64,000 bases of DNA from Nocardioides sp. JQ2195 (GCF_012272695.1 NZ_CP050902.1:62001-126000), one strand, 5' to 3'. Positions 1-7,956 are shown, counted from the first letter of the stretch. The notes: generated by a model not told the origin, from the letters alone. Numbers and translations are program-made.

Positions 1-160
1 GCACGTCCAGGGCCCAGTCCCGGCGCTCGGCGATCTCGGCCGCGGGCTGGGCGAGCGCGCCACAGGCGACCAGGGACGTACGCCGCTCAGGACGTCTTGC
101 CGAAGCCGAGCTGCTCGACGAAGCGCTCGTTGAAGTCGGGGCGGTCGGAGAGCTCGACAT
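1..160 (-). CDS. Partial DUF1638-like protein (N-terminal part only)
   Basis: The reverse strand from position 88 down to the window edge encodes a peptide containing VACGALAQPAAEIAERRDW. This resembles the N-terminus of DUF1638 proteins (a hydrophobic strand followed by ACGALA), a family I know from the surroundings of corrinoid methyltransferase clusters; that match is from memory. The only canonical in-frame start I see is the ATG at 160, which would overlap the upstream activase gene by 74 nt and give a serine-rich leader that looks unnatural, so the true start may be a non-canonical codon near 88. The gene runs off the window. Its role is unknown; its place at the end of the operon suggests a job in the betaine demethylation system. 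Confidence 0.45.
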   Translation of the reverse strand, partial: MSSSPTAPTSTSASSSSSASARRPERRTSLVACGALAQPAAEIAERRDWALDV

Positions 161-2144
161 AGGTCACCTCCTCCACCAGCGTCTGGGCGCCAGCCCGCTC
201 AGGGAGGGAGAGCAGCGCCATCTTGGCGCCCTCGCCCGCGACGTTGCCGGCCGAGACGATCCGCAGCAGGGGCAGCGGGGGCACCAGCCCGATGCGTACG
301 GCGGCCGCGGGGGAGAGGTAGCTGCCGAACGAGCCGGCGAGCAGGACCTGTTGCACGTCGCGGTGCTCGAGCCCGAGCTCGTCGAGCAGGAGCGACCACC
401 CGGTGGAGATCGCGGCCTTGGCGAACTGGAGCTCGCGGACGTCGCGCTGGGAGAGCACGACGCAGTCGGCCGGGTCGGCGTCGGGTGAGGCCCGGTGGAG
501 CACGAAGACTCGTTCCTCGCCGATCCGGGTGAGCCGGTCGGCCAGGCCAGGAGCCACCTCGGCCGCGGCCTCCTCGGGCAGGAAACGGCCCGAGTCGTCG
601 AGCAGCCCGACCCGGACCAGCTCGGCCACCGCATCGACCAGACCGGAGCCACAGAGTCCGCGTGGCGCCACGTCACCGATCACCTGGAGCTCGACCGGGC
701 TGGGGTTTCGAGACGGTCGCTGCCCGACCTCCTCAACCACCGGGGTGGGGGACAGGCGCACCACCTCGATGGCGCCCTCGGCGGCGCGCATCCCGCAACG
801 GATGGCGCCACCCTCGAACGCCGGGCCGGCCGGGGCCGCGGTCGACACGATGGTGTCCCCGTCGCTGAGCACGATCTCGCAGTTGGTGCCGACGTCGATG
901 AAGAGGCGGGTGCGCTTGTCGCGATCCATGCCGGTGGCGAGCATGCCGGAGACGATGTCGCCGCCGACGTACGCCCCCAGCGCGGGGAACATCACGGCCC
1001 GCGCGCGGGGGTGGAGCGAGAGCCCGAGGTCGGCGGCGAGCACGGCGGGTGGCAGCGCCGTGGTCATCACGAAGGGGGCGACGCCGATCGGCTCGGGGTC
1101 GATGCCCAGGGCCAGGGCGACCATCGTGGCGTTGCCGGCCAGGGCGACCTCGTGGACCGACTCCGGGGCCACGTCACCCTCGCGGCAGACCTGCTCGGCG
1201 AGCTCGGCGAGCGTGGCACCGGCGGCCTCCTGCAACCGACCCAGCGCGCGGTCGTCCATCATCGTCGCGCTGATCCGGCTGATCACGTCGCCACCGAAGG
1301 GTTGCTGCTTGTTGAGCATCGACGCCACGGCGACCGGGGTCCCGGTGGTCAGGTCGAGCAGCGTGGCCACGACCGTGGTGGTGCCGAGGTCGAAGGCGAT
1401 CGCGTGCCGCTGGCCGGTGGTGTCGCCGGGCTCGACCTCGATCAGTGCCTCGTCGACGATGACCGCGGTCACCTTGAAGTCCGCGGACCGGAGCACCCTC
1501 GGCAGGCGACGGAGCACGTGCAGGTCGGGGGACGGGGCCAGGTCGGTGATCGCGTCGAGCAGCCGCACGACGTCGCTGCGCTGGTCGGCGAGGGTCGGCT
1601 CCTCGAGCTCGACGTACCGCTTCTGGACGGCCGGACGCAGGATCACCTGCCGACCCACGCCCACCGTGGCGGCCTTGGGGCGGGTGGTCAGCGGTGGAAC
1701 GAAGACCGCGAGGTCGCGGGTGGCGGGAACCAGGCAGGCGAGTCGCCAACCCGCGTCGAGCTGCTCAGGGCTGAAGGTGCGTACGTCGTGACGCGTCGTC
1801 GGCGCCGGTCCCTCGACGCGCACCCGGCACTTGTGGCAGGTGCCGTGGCCGCCGCAGGTCGAGTCGATCGCGATCCCGTTCCAGGACGCGGAGTCGAAGA
1901 CGCTGACCCCCGGCGGCACCCGGACCGTCTTCTGGGTCTCCGTGCTTCCAGCCGTGGTGCCGGTGACGGGTCCGGTCTCGATGGTGAACGAGAGTGTCAC
2001 CCGGCCGACTCCGTCGTGGGGTGGGAAGTCGGTGCCGGGCGCCTCGAGCAGGCCCTCGCGCTGCATCCTGACGACGGAGATGTCCGGGGGCTCCGCGTCC
2101 GCGGGGAGGCCCTGGTCGTCGGGGAGGCCCGGCTCGACGGTCAC
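87..2144 (-). CDS. Corrinoid-reactivating iron-sulfur ATPase (RACo/RamA-like, ASKHA domain)
   Basis: Predicted to return the inactive Co(II) corrinoid of the neighbouring corrinoid protein to Co(I) in an ATP-dependent way. The 685-residue protein has a plant-type [2Fe-2S] ferredoxin domain at about 65-145 (cysteines C97, C103, C106 and C137; motif STCGGHGTCHKC) followed by an actin-like ASKHA ATPase region (DLGTTT near 270; later VGTNCEIVL and CGSGLVDAV). An open frame continues upstream to 2195, but the GTG at 2144 makes a GTGA overlap with the stop of the methyltransferase gene and is the better start. It is last but one in the operon iclR-corrinoid protein-methyltransferase-activase. The residues before the ferredoxin domain have no function I recognise. 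Family assignment is strong; the partner is inferred from context. Confidence 0.9.
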   Translation of the reverse strand: MTVEPGLPDDQGLPADAEPPDISVVRMQREGLLEAPGTDFPPHDGVGRVTLSFTIETGPVTGTTAGSTETQKTVRVPPGVSVFDSASWNGIAIDSTCGGHGTCHKCRVRVEGPAPTTRHDVRTFSPEQLDAGWRLACLVPATRDLAVFVPPLTTRPKAATVGVGRQVILRPAVQKRYVELEEPTLADQRSDVVRLLDAITDLAPSPDLHVLRRLPRVLRSADFKVTAVIVDEALIEVEPGDTTGQRHAIAFDLGTTTVVATLLDLTTGTPVAVASMLNKQQPFGGDVISRISATMMDDRALGRLQEAAGATLAELAEQVCREGDVAPESVHEVALAGNATMVALALGIDPEPIGVAPFVMTTALPPAVLAADLGLSLHPRARAVMFPALGAYVGGDIVSGMLATGMDRDKRTRLFIDVGTNCEIVLSDGDTIVSTAAPAGPAFEGGAIRCGMRAAEGAIEVVRLSPTPVVEEVGQRPSRNPSPVELQVIGDVAPRGLCGSGLVDAVAELVRVGLLDDSGRFLPEEAAAEVAPGLADRLTRIGEERVFVLHRASPDADPADCVVLSQRDVRELQFAKAAISTGWSLLLDELGLEHRDVQQVLLAGSFGSYLSPAAAVRIGLVPPLPLLRIVSAGNVAGEGAKMALLSLPERAGAQTLVEEVTYVELSDRPDFNERFVEQLGFGKTS

Positions 2145-3022
2145 GCCGACTCGTCCCTCCTGGCGCGGTGGGCCGCGATCCAGGCCGTGCCCCACTCGTC
2201 GTGGTCGAGCAAGAGGTCGGCGGCCTTGACCGCGTCGACGATCTGGGGAGTGCGTGCGTCCATGATCGCGCTGGTCAGCCCGGAGAGCATCGCCATCGGC
2301 AGGAACGTCGCCCCGAGCGTGTGCCGGTCGGGCATGCCGAAGGAGACGTTGGAGGCACCGCAGGTCATGTTCACGCCGAAGTCGTGACGGATCCGGCGCA
2401 TCGTCTCCAGCGTGGTCATCAGGGTGGAGGTGTCGGCACCGATCGGCATCGCCAGCGGGTCGATGACGATGTCGGCGGCGGCAATGCCGTATTCCGTGGT
2501 GGCGACCCGGATGATCTTCTCGGTCAGCTCGAGCCGCTTCTCCACCTCCATCGGGATCTCGTGCTCGTCGTTGGGCAACGCGATGACCGCGGCGTCGTGC
2601 TTCTTGACCAACGGCAGGATCTGCTCCAGCCGCTCGTCCTCCGCGGTCACGGAGTTGACCAGGGCCCGTCCCTCGTATGCCGCGAGGCCGGCCTCGAGCG
2701 CCTCGACCACACTGGAGTCGATGCAGACGGGAAGGTCGGTGAGGCCCTGCACCATGCGGATCGCGCGGACCAGCAGGTCGGCCTCGTCGGTCAGCGGCAC
2801 GCCCATGTTGATGTCGAGCACGTCGGCGCCGCCGGCCACCTGCGCCTGCACGTCGCGCTCGATCGCGGACAGGTCGCCCGCGCGCAGCTGCTCCTGGAAG
2901 ATGCGGCGACCGGTCGGGTTGATCCGTTCACCGATCAGGCAGAAGCGTCGTCCGTGGCCGATGACGACCTCCCGGCTCGCGGAGCGCAGGACGGTCTCGA
3001 GCGGAGCGGCCGGCGAGCTCAT
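2141..3022 (-). CDS. Methyltetrahydrofolate:corrinoid methyltransferase (pterin-binding, MtrH/MtgA-like)
   Basis: Expected to move the methyl group from the methylated corrinoid protein to tetrahydrofolate (or the reverse), the second half-reaction of a corrinoid demethylation system. The 293-residue product is a single pterin-binding TIM barrel: GERINPTGRR at about 31-40 near the barrel mouth, VLDINMGVPL, the strand VCIDSSV and NMTCGASNVSFGMPDR near the C-terminus, typical of methyl-THF:corrinoid enzymes and not of dihydropteroate synthases. The length fits the stand-alone methyltransferase family. Its stop overlaps the GTG of the activase (GTGA at 2141-2144), and it follows the corrinoid protein by 49 bp on the same strand. 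Confidence 0.88.
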   Translation of the reverse strand: MSSPAAPLETVLRSASREVVIGHGRRFCLIGERINPTGRRIFQEQLRAGDLSAIERDVQAQVAGGADVLDINMGVPLTDEADLLVRAIRMVQGLTDLPVCIDSSVVEALEAGLAAYEGRALVNSVTAEDERLEQILPLVKKHDAAVIALPNDEHEIPMEVEKRLELTEKIIRVATTEYGIAAADIVIDPLAMPIGADTSTLMTTLETMRRIRHDFGVNMTCGASNVSFGMPDRHTLGATFLPMAMLSGLTSAIMDARTPQIVDAVKAADLLLDHDEWGTAWIAAHRARRDESA

Positions 3023-3071
3023 GCGATGCTCCCGGGCACACCGCAGCGCGGCGAGGAGTTGTCCGGGGGGT

Positions 3072-3752
3072 TCATGCGGGCACCTTCGAGCGACGGTCGC
3101 TGATCAGGGCCTTGGCCTTCTTCACGCAGGCCGAGGCGTCGGGCGCGTAGCCGTCGGCGCCGACCGCGTCGGCGTACTCCTGGGTGACCGGCGCGCCGCC
3201 GACCATCACGATCACGCTGTCGCGCACGCCGGACTTCTCGAGCGCGTTCATGTTGGCCTTGAACATCGGCATCGTGGTGGTCAGGAACGCGGAGAACCCG
3301 ACGATGTCGGGCTGGTGCTCCTCGATCGCGGCGACGAACTTCTCCGGAGCGACCTGGACGCCGAGGTCGATCACCTCGAAGCCGGCACCCTCGAGCATGA
3401 TGTTGACCAGGTTCTTGCCGATGTCGTGCACGTCGCCCTTGACCGTGCCCATCAGGAACTTGCCGATCGTCTCGACCCCGGTCTCGGCGAGGAGGGGCCG
3501 CAGCAGCTCCATCGCCCCGGCCATCGCCCGCCCGGCGATCAGCATCTCGGGCACGAAGAAGTCACCGCGCTCGAAGCGGGCGCCCACCTCCTCGAGCGAC
3601 GGGATCAGCGCATCGAAGAGCAGGGTCTGGGGTTCCATGTCGAGCTCGAGACCCTTGTTGGTGAGCTCGAGGACGTGGGGGGCGTTGCCGACGAGGGTGT
3701 CGTCGTAGAGGCCCTGGAGGATCTCTTCGGGCGTCATTTCCGGGGAGGTCAT
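3072..3752 (-). CDS. Corrinoid (B12-binding) methyl-carrier protein
   Basis: Methyl shuttle between the MttB-family substrate methyltransferase and the methyl-THF methyltransferase. The 226 residues comprise the helical B12-binding cap (about 5-90, including GDFFVPEMLIAGRAM) and the Rossmann-like cobalamin domain with the base-off signature DVHDIG (D107, H109, G112), followed by GFSAFLTTTM and VGGAPVTQEYADAVGADGY, as in MtmC/MttC/MtgC proteins. H109 is the expected lower axial ligand. Its ATG overlaps the TGA of iclR (ATGA at 3749-3752), so the regulator and carrier are translationally coupled. Confidence 0.93.
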   Translation of the reverse strand: MTSPEMTPEEILQGLYDDTLVGNAPHVLELTNKGLELDMEPQTLLFDALIPSLEEVGARFERGDFFVPEMLIAGRAMAGAMELLRPLLAETGVETIGKFLMGTVKGDVHDIGKNLVNIMLEGAGFEVIDLGVQVAPEKFVAAIEEHQPDIVGFSAFLTTTMPMFKANMNALEKSGVRDSVIVMVGGAPVTQEYADAVGADGYAPDASACVKKAKALISDRRSKVPA

Positions 3753-4528
3753 GCCACCGTCTCCTTTCGGGTTCGCCGTCGGAGCAGCACGGAGAGCTGG
3801 TCCGCCCGGTCGATCAGGGTGTGCCCGACGTCGTCGAGCCGGCTTCGCAGCCGTTGGGTGGGTCCCGAGATCCCGAGTGCGGCGATCACCGCGCCGTCGA
3901 CCCCGCGCACGGGGACGGCCAGGCCGGTCAGGCCGATCTCCAGCTCGTCGACGGTCGTCGCGAAGCCGCGCCGCCGGGCCTTGTCGAGGTGGTCGCGCAG
4001 CTCGGCGAGGTCGGTGACCGTGTGCTCGGTCAGCTGCTCCAGCCGGCCGGTCGGCAGGTCGAGGACGCCGTGGGCGTAGAGGACCTTGCCCAGCGCGGAG
4101 CAGTGCGCGGGCACCTCGACCTCGGTCCAGTCACGGGTGCCGAGCATGTACGCCGTGTCGACCTGGGCGACCTGCACCACCCGGTCCCCACGAGGAACCG
4201 CGAGGTTGACGGTCTCGAGGCTGTCCTTGCCGACCTTCTCCATGGTCGGCCGGGCCAGGCGCACCAGCTCCTCCCACGGGTCGTGCCGGGTGGCGTAGAG
4301 CCAGAACAGCGGGCCCGCGACGTAGGAACCGTCGACCGTGCGCTCGAGCAGCTCGGTGCGCTCGAGGGCGGTGAGCAGCCGTGAGGTGGTCGACTTCGGC
4401 AGGCCGCACTCCTCGAAGAGGTCGACGAAGCTCAGCGGCTCGTCCGCCTCCACCACCGTCCGGATCAACGCGGCCGCCCGGTCGAGGGCCTGGGTCCCGG
4501 TGGCGGGCTCACTGCGGGTGGTGCTCAC
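3749..4528 (-). CDS. IclR-family transcriptional regulator of the corrinoid/MttB genes
   Basis: A 259-residue IclR protein: winged helix at about 13-75 (LDRAAALIRTVVEADEPLSF, then PKSTTSRLLTALE as recognition helix), then the effector domain with AHCSALGKVLYA and AVPVRGVDGAVIAALGISGP. It is first in the leftward operon with the corrinoid protein, methyltransferase and activase, and divergent from the MttB-family gene. Two ATGGAA-type palindromic sites lie in the 116-bp intergenic region, so it very likely controls both directions and itself. The ligand is not visible; betaine or a catabolite is an inference from context. Confidence 0.88.
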   Translation of the reverse strand: MSTTRSEPATGTQALDRAAALIRTVVEADEPLSFVDLFEECGLPKSTTSRLLTALERTELLERTVDGSYVAGPLFWLYATRHDPWEELVRLARPTMEKVGKDSLETVNLAVPRGDRVVQVAQVDTAYMLGTRDWTEVEVPAHCSALGKVLYAHGVLDLPTGRLEQLTEHTVTDLAELRDHLDKARRRGFATTVDELEIGLTGLAVPVRGVDGAVIAALGISGPTQRLRSRLDDVGHTLIDRADQLSVLLRRRTRKETVA

Positions 4529-4562
4529 TGCTGTCGTCCTCGCGTCCTGCCGGCGTCGAGAG

Positions 4563-4598
4563 TTCCATATTGTGGAACTCCATTTCCATAATATGAGG
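4563..4598. promoter_or_regulatory. Paired IclR-type operators in the divergent iclR/mttB promoter
   Basis: TTCCATATTGTGGAA at 4563-4577 is a palindrome of the kind bound by IclR regulators. A second, more degenerate copy, TTCCATAATATGAGG, starts at 4584, 21 bp later (two helical turns). Both lie between the divergent iclR and MttB-family genes in an AT-rich patch of otherwise GC-rich DNA. The site is seen directly; the regulator is inferred. Confidence 0.7.
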
Positions 4599-4644
4599 TT
4601 AGGATCTCAACAAGGCCAAGGTCAAGGGCGACACAGGAGGAAGC

Positions 4645-6084
4645 ATGTTCAGGAACCAGATGCCCCGCTACGACGTGCTCTCGGCTGACGCCATGGCCAC
4701 TCTCGACGGTGGCTGGCGTCGCATCCTCACCGAGATCGGTGTGGAGTTCATGGACGATCGGGCGCTGGAGCTCTTCCGTGCGGCCGGGCAGAAGGTCGAG
4801 GAGAACACGGTCTTCCTCGACCCGGAGTTCGTGCTGGCCCAGGTGGCCAAGGCGCCGGCCGAGTTCGACCTCCAGGCGCGCAACCCGGAGAACTACGTGC
4901 ACATCGGCGGCGACTCGATGGCGTTCGCGGCCGTCTACGGTCCCCCGTTCGTGCGCGAGGGCGACGTACGCCGCGACGCGACGATGGCCGACTTCCGCAG
5001 CTTCAGCCGGTTGGCGCAGGCCTTCCCGGTGCTCGACTCGGCGGGCGGTGTGATCTGCGAGCCCAACGACACCCCGCTCGACAGCCGACACCTCGACATG
5101 ACCTTGGCCCTGCTCACCGAGACCGACAAGGTCTTCATGGGCAACGTCGTCTCCGCGGTCAACGCGCGCGACGTGCTGGCGATGTGCGACATCGTGTTCG
5201 GCTCGCGGGAGGCGATCGAGCAGACGCCGGCCACGATCTCGCTGATCAACTGCAACTCGCCGCTGCACTGGGACGACCGCATGCTGGAGTCGATGTTCGA
5301 GTACGTCTCCGCCGGGCAGCCGGTCATCCTCACCCCCTTCCTGCTGATGGGGGCGATGTCGCCGGTGACCGTGCCAGCGGCGCTGGTGCAGCAGATCGCC
5401 GAGGCGCTCTCGGGAATCGCGCTGGCGCAGCTGATCCGCCCCGGCACGCCGGTGGTCTTCGGCTCGTTCCTCTCCAACATCGACATGCAGTCCGGCTCAC
5501 CCACCTTCGGCACCCCCGAGTCCGGGATCGGGCTGCTGTGCACCGGCCAGGTCGCCCGCCACTTCGGGCTGCCCTTCCGCACCGGCGGTGGCCTCACCTC
5601 GTCCCAGGTCCCGGACGCGCAGGCCGGCTACGAGGCACTGATGACCATGCTGCCGACGTTCCTGGCCGGGGCCAACTGGGTGATGCACGCCGCCGGCTGG
5701 CTGGAGGGCGGGCTGGTCTCGGGCTACGAGAAGTTCATCGTCGACACCGAGATCCTGCAGATGCTCCAGGCCGAGTTCACCCCGCTCGAGATTGACGAGG
5801 CGTCGTTGGCCTTCGACGCCCACCAGGAGGTCGGGCACGGTGGCCACTTCCTGGGAGCGGCGCACACCATGGAACGCTTCCGCACCTGCTTCTACCGCCC
5901 GATGCTCTCCTCGTCGGAGAACTTCGAGCGGTGGACGCGCGGTGGCGGGCTCGACACCGCTGCACGTGCGGGGGAGATCTGGCGGACCAAGCTCGAGGAG
6001 TTCTCGCCGCCCGCGCTCGATGACGGCGTACGCCTGGAGCTGGAGGAGTTCGTGACCCGCCGCCGCAAGGAGCTCGGCGACTGA
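4645..6084 (+). CDS. Trimethylamine methyltransferase (MttB) family protein without pyrrolysine; candidate glycine betaine methyltransferase
   Basis: The 479-residue product belongs to the MttB/DUF-MttB superfamily (TIM-barrel methylamine methyltransferases), close in length to MttB and MtgB. Archaeal MttB carries an in-frame UAG for pyrrolysine; this frame is uninterrupted, so it is of the non-Pyl class, some of whose members are established glycine betaine:corrinoid methyltransferases. The surroundings (choline and betaine oxidation genes, ProVWX, dimethylglycine dehydrogenase) point to betaine as substrate and dimethylglycine as product. Proline betaine or carnitine cannot be excluded from sequence. 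Start: ATG with AGGAGG at 4635-4640, 4 nt upstream. Divergent from iclR and convergent with purU. Confidence 0.88.
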   Translation: MFRNQMPRYDVLSADAMATLDGGWRRILTEIGVEFMDDRALELFRAAGQKVEENTVFLDPEFVLAQVAKAPAEFDLQARNPENYVHIGGDSMAFAAVYGPPFVREGDVRRDATMADFRSFSRLAQAFPVLDSAGGVICEPNDTPLDSRHLDMTLALLTETDKVFMGNVVSAVNARDVLAMCDIVFGSREAIEQTPATISLINCNSPLHWDDRMLESMFEYVSAGQPVILTPFLLMGAMSPVTVPAALVQQIAEALSGIALAQLIRPGTPVVFGSFLSNIDMQSGSPTFGTPESGIGLLCTGQVARHFGLPFRTGGGLTSSQVPDAQAGYEALMTMLPTFLAGANWVMHAAGWLEGGLVSGYEKFIVDTEILQMLQAEFTPLEIDEASLAFDAHQEVGHGGHFLGAAHTMERFRTCFYRPMLSSSENFERWTRGGGLDTAARAGEIWRTKLEEFSPPALDDGVRLELEEFVTRRRKELGD

Positions 6085-6095
6085 GCACGCCTGCC

Positions 6096-6183
6096 GGTCA
6101 TTTGGGCAGGAAGTTCAAGGTCTGGACCTGCCGGTCACGCTCGACACCGCGTCGTGCGACGTGAACTTCCTGCCCAAATGACC
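6096..6183. repeat. Perfect 22-bp inverted repeat between convergent genes
   Basis: Arms at 6096-6117 and 6162-6183 are exact reverse complements (core TTTGGGCAGGAAGTTCA) separated by 44 bp that include a smaller inverted repeat AGGTC-TG-GACCT at about 6118-6129. It fills the space between the stop of the MttB-family gene and the stop of purU. It could act as a bidirectional terminator, but the arms are much less GC-rich than the surrounding DNA and the loop is long, so a small mobile palindromic element is also possible. Confidence 0.75.
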
Positions 6184-6198
6184 GCCCCCGAGCGACGC

Positions 6199-7086
6199 TC
6201 AGCGGAAGACGACGGTGCGGTGACCGTTCAGCAGGACCCGGGACTCGGAGTGCCAGCGCACCGCCCGGGAGAGCACCTGCGCCTCCACGTCGCGGCCGGC
6301 GGAGACCAGCTGGGCCTGGTTGTGGTTGTGGTCGACGCGCATCACGTCCTGCTCGATGATCGGGCCCTCGTCGAGGTCGGCGGTGACGTAGTGGGCAGTG
6401 GCGCCGACCAGCTTCACGCCCCGGTCGAACGCCTGGTGGTAGGGCTTGGCGCCCTTGAAGCTGGGCAGGAACGAGTGGTGGATGTTGATCGCCTTGCCGG
6501 ACAGTGCCCGACACATCGGGTCGGAGAGCACCTGCATGTAGCGGGCCAGCACGACGAGGTCGACGTCGTGCTCCTCGACCAGGCGCAGCACCTCCGCCTC
6601 GGCCTCCGGCTTGGTCTCCGGAGTCACCGGGACGTGGTGGAAGTCGATGCCGTAGGACCTGACCAGCGCCTCGGCATCCGGGTGGTTGGAGACGACGGCT
6701 GGGATCTCGATCTGCAGGGCCCCGGTCGAGGTGCGGAAGAGCAGGTCGTTGAGGCAGTGCAGGTGCTTGGAGACCATGATCAGGGTGCGGTACGGCGCGG
6801 CCGCGTCCCACAGCTCGAAGGTCATCGACAGCTCGGCCGCCACGGAGGCGAAGTCCTCGCGGAGCACGGCGGCGTCGGTGGCCTCGCCCTCCACCGCGAA
6901 GTCGATGCGCATGAAGAAGCGATCGGTGAGCCGGTCGCCGAACTGCTGGCTCTCGATGATGTTGGCGCGATGGCGCACCAGGAACCCCGTGACCGCGTGC
7001 ACGATGCCGGAACGGTCGGGACACGCCAGGGTCAGCACGAAGTCACCGGCCGGGTCGGTGGCGTTGGCGGAATACGGGAGGACCAT
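6199..7086 (-). CDS. purU: Formyltetrahydrofolate deformylase
   Basis: Hydrolyses 10-formyl-THF to formate and THF. The 295-residue protein has an N-terminal ACT domain (about 14-95, TLACPDRSGIVHAVTGFL) and a formyl transferase/hydrolase domain (about 98-290) with INIHHSFLPSFKGAKPYHQA and GATAHYVTADLDEGPIIEQ, containing the Asn, His and Asp expected in the active site. In a betaine-demethylation locus it would empty one-carbon units from the folate pool and free THF as methyl acceptor. It is transcribed divergently from the second iclR gene across a 99-bp region with candidate operators. Confidence 0.95.
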   Translation of the reverse strand: MVLPYSANATDPAGDFVLTLACPDRSGIVHAVTGFLVRHRANIIESQQFGDRLTDRFFMRIDFAVEGEATDAAVLREDFASVAAELSMTFELWDAAAPYRTLIMVSKHLHCLNDLLFRTSTGALQIEIPAVVSNHPDAEALVRSYGIDFHHVPVTPETKPEAEAEVLRLVEEHDVDLVVLARYMQVLSDPMCRALSGKAINIHHSFLPSFKGAKPYHQAFDRGVKLVGATAHYVTADLDEGPIIEQDVMRVDHNHNQAQLVSAGRDVEAQVLSRAVRWHSESRVLLNGHRTVVFR

Positions 7087-7113
7087 GCGCGCCTCATTCT
7101 GTGGTCAAGCGGC

Positions 7114-7151
7114 GTTGCGTAGTTCGCGCCAATAGTCTGCGATACGCAACG
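7114..7151. promoter_or_regulatory. Inverted GTTGCGTA boxes between purU and iclR
   Basis: GTTGCGTA at 7114-7121 and TACGCAAC at 7143-7150 are exact inverted copies 21 bp apart. Read on the minus strand, the right-hand box continues as GTTGCGTATC, the same ten bases found before the dimethylglycine dehydrogenase gene, and resembles the palindrome before betB. Likely operator of the IclR protein encoded at 7186. Confidence 0.6.
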
Positions 7152-7173
7152 CATCCTGCGCCAGTGCCTGCGC

Positions 7174-7179
7174 TAGTGT
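7174..7179 (+). promoter_or_regulatory. -10 box of a leaderless promoter for iclR
   Basis: TAGTGT lies 6 nt before the ATG at 7186 and no ribosome binding site precedes that ATG, as expected for a leaderless transcript. Confidence 0.5.
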
Positions 7180-7185
7180 CGCTCC

Positions 7186-7956
7186 ATGACCACGCCCCGC
7201 ACCGTCGACGGAGTGCAGTCCGTCGATCGCGCCCTCGCCATTCTGGAGGTGCTGGCCCACCGCGGGACTGCGGGGGTCACCGAGCTGGCCGCCCAGCTCG
7301 AGGTGCACAAGAGCACAGCGTTCCGGCTGATCGCCACGCTCGAGGGACGCGGACTGGTCGAGCAGACCGAGGACCGTGGCAAGTACCGCCTGGGCATGGG
7401 GATCCTGCGCCTCGCCGGTGCCACCACGGCCCGTCTCGACGTGGTGCAGGAGGCCCGGTCCGTGAGCCGCCACCTCGCGGCGGAGACGGGCGAGACGGTG
7501 AACATGGCGGTGCTGTCCGAGAGCTCCGCCCTCTACCTCGACCAGGTCGCCGGGTCCTCGGCGTTGCAGTCGCACAACTGGGTGGGCCAACACATCCCGC
7601 TCCACGCGACCAGCAACGGCAAGGTCCTGCTCAGCGGGCTCACCGAGGAGCGGCTCGACGAGGTCCTCGGCGGACTCACTGCCTACACGGAGCTCACCAT
7701 CACCAAGAAGGGCAGGCTGCGCGCTGAGGTCGAGAAGGTGCGCGACGTGGGCTACGCGGTCGCGGTCGACGAGCTCGAGGTCGGCCTGACCGCCGTCGCG
7801 GCGCCGATCCACAACGCGCACGGCGACGTGATCGCCTCCCTGAGCGTCTCTGGGCCCACGCTCCGCCTCGACGGCGAGCGGCTCGAGGAGGTCATCCCGA
7901 TGGTGGTCGACGCGGCGGCCGAGGTGTCCCACCGCCTCGGTTGGGGTCACCGTTAG
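7186..7956 (+). CDS. IclR-family regulator of choline/betaine catabolism
   Basis: A 256-residue IclR protein: winged helix at about 8-70 (GVQSVDRALAILEVLAHRG, KSTAFRLIATLEGRGLV) and effector-binding domain (NWVGQHIPLHATSNGKVLLSG, then AVDELEVGLTAVAAPI and GDVIASLSVSGPTLRL). It stands between purU (divergent) and betB (same strand, 131 bp downstream). Palindromic sites with the core GTTGCGT occur before purU/iclR, before betB and before the dimethylglycine dehydrogenase, making this protein the best candidate for the local regulator. It is a distinct paralogue of the IclR at 3749. Confidence 0.88.
   Translation: MTTPRTVDGVQSVDRALAILEVLAHRGTAGVTELAAQLEVHKSTAFRLIATLEGRGLVEQTEDRGKYRLGMGILRLAGATTARLDVVQEARSVSRHLAAETGETVNMAVLSESSALYLDQVAGSSALQSHNWVGQHIPLHATSNGKVLLSGLTEERLDEVLGGLTAYTELTITKKGRLRAEVEKVRDVGYAVAVDELEVGLTAVAAPIHNAHGDVIASLSVSGPTLRLDGERLEEVIPMVVDAAAEVSHRLGWGHR

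Noticed and set aside
495..2387. Long open frame on the plus strand opposite the activase gene
   Set aside because: Composition (runs of R, H, G, D) is that of an antisense shadow of GC-rich coding DNA; the minus-strand protein has clear family motifs.
4645..6084. Possible pyrrolysine (UAG) readthrough in the MttB-family gene
   Set aside because: The 479-codon frame is free of in-frame stops, so no recoding is needed.
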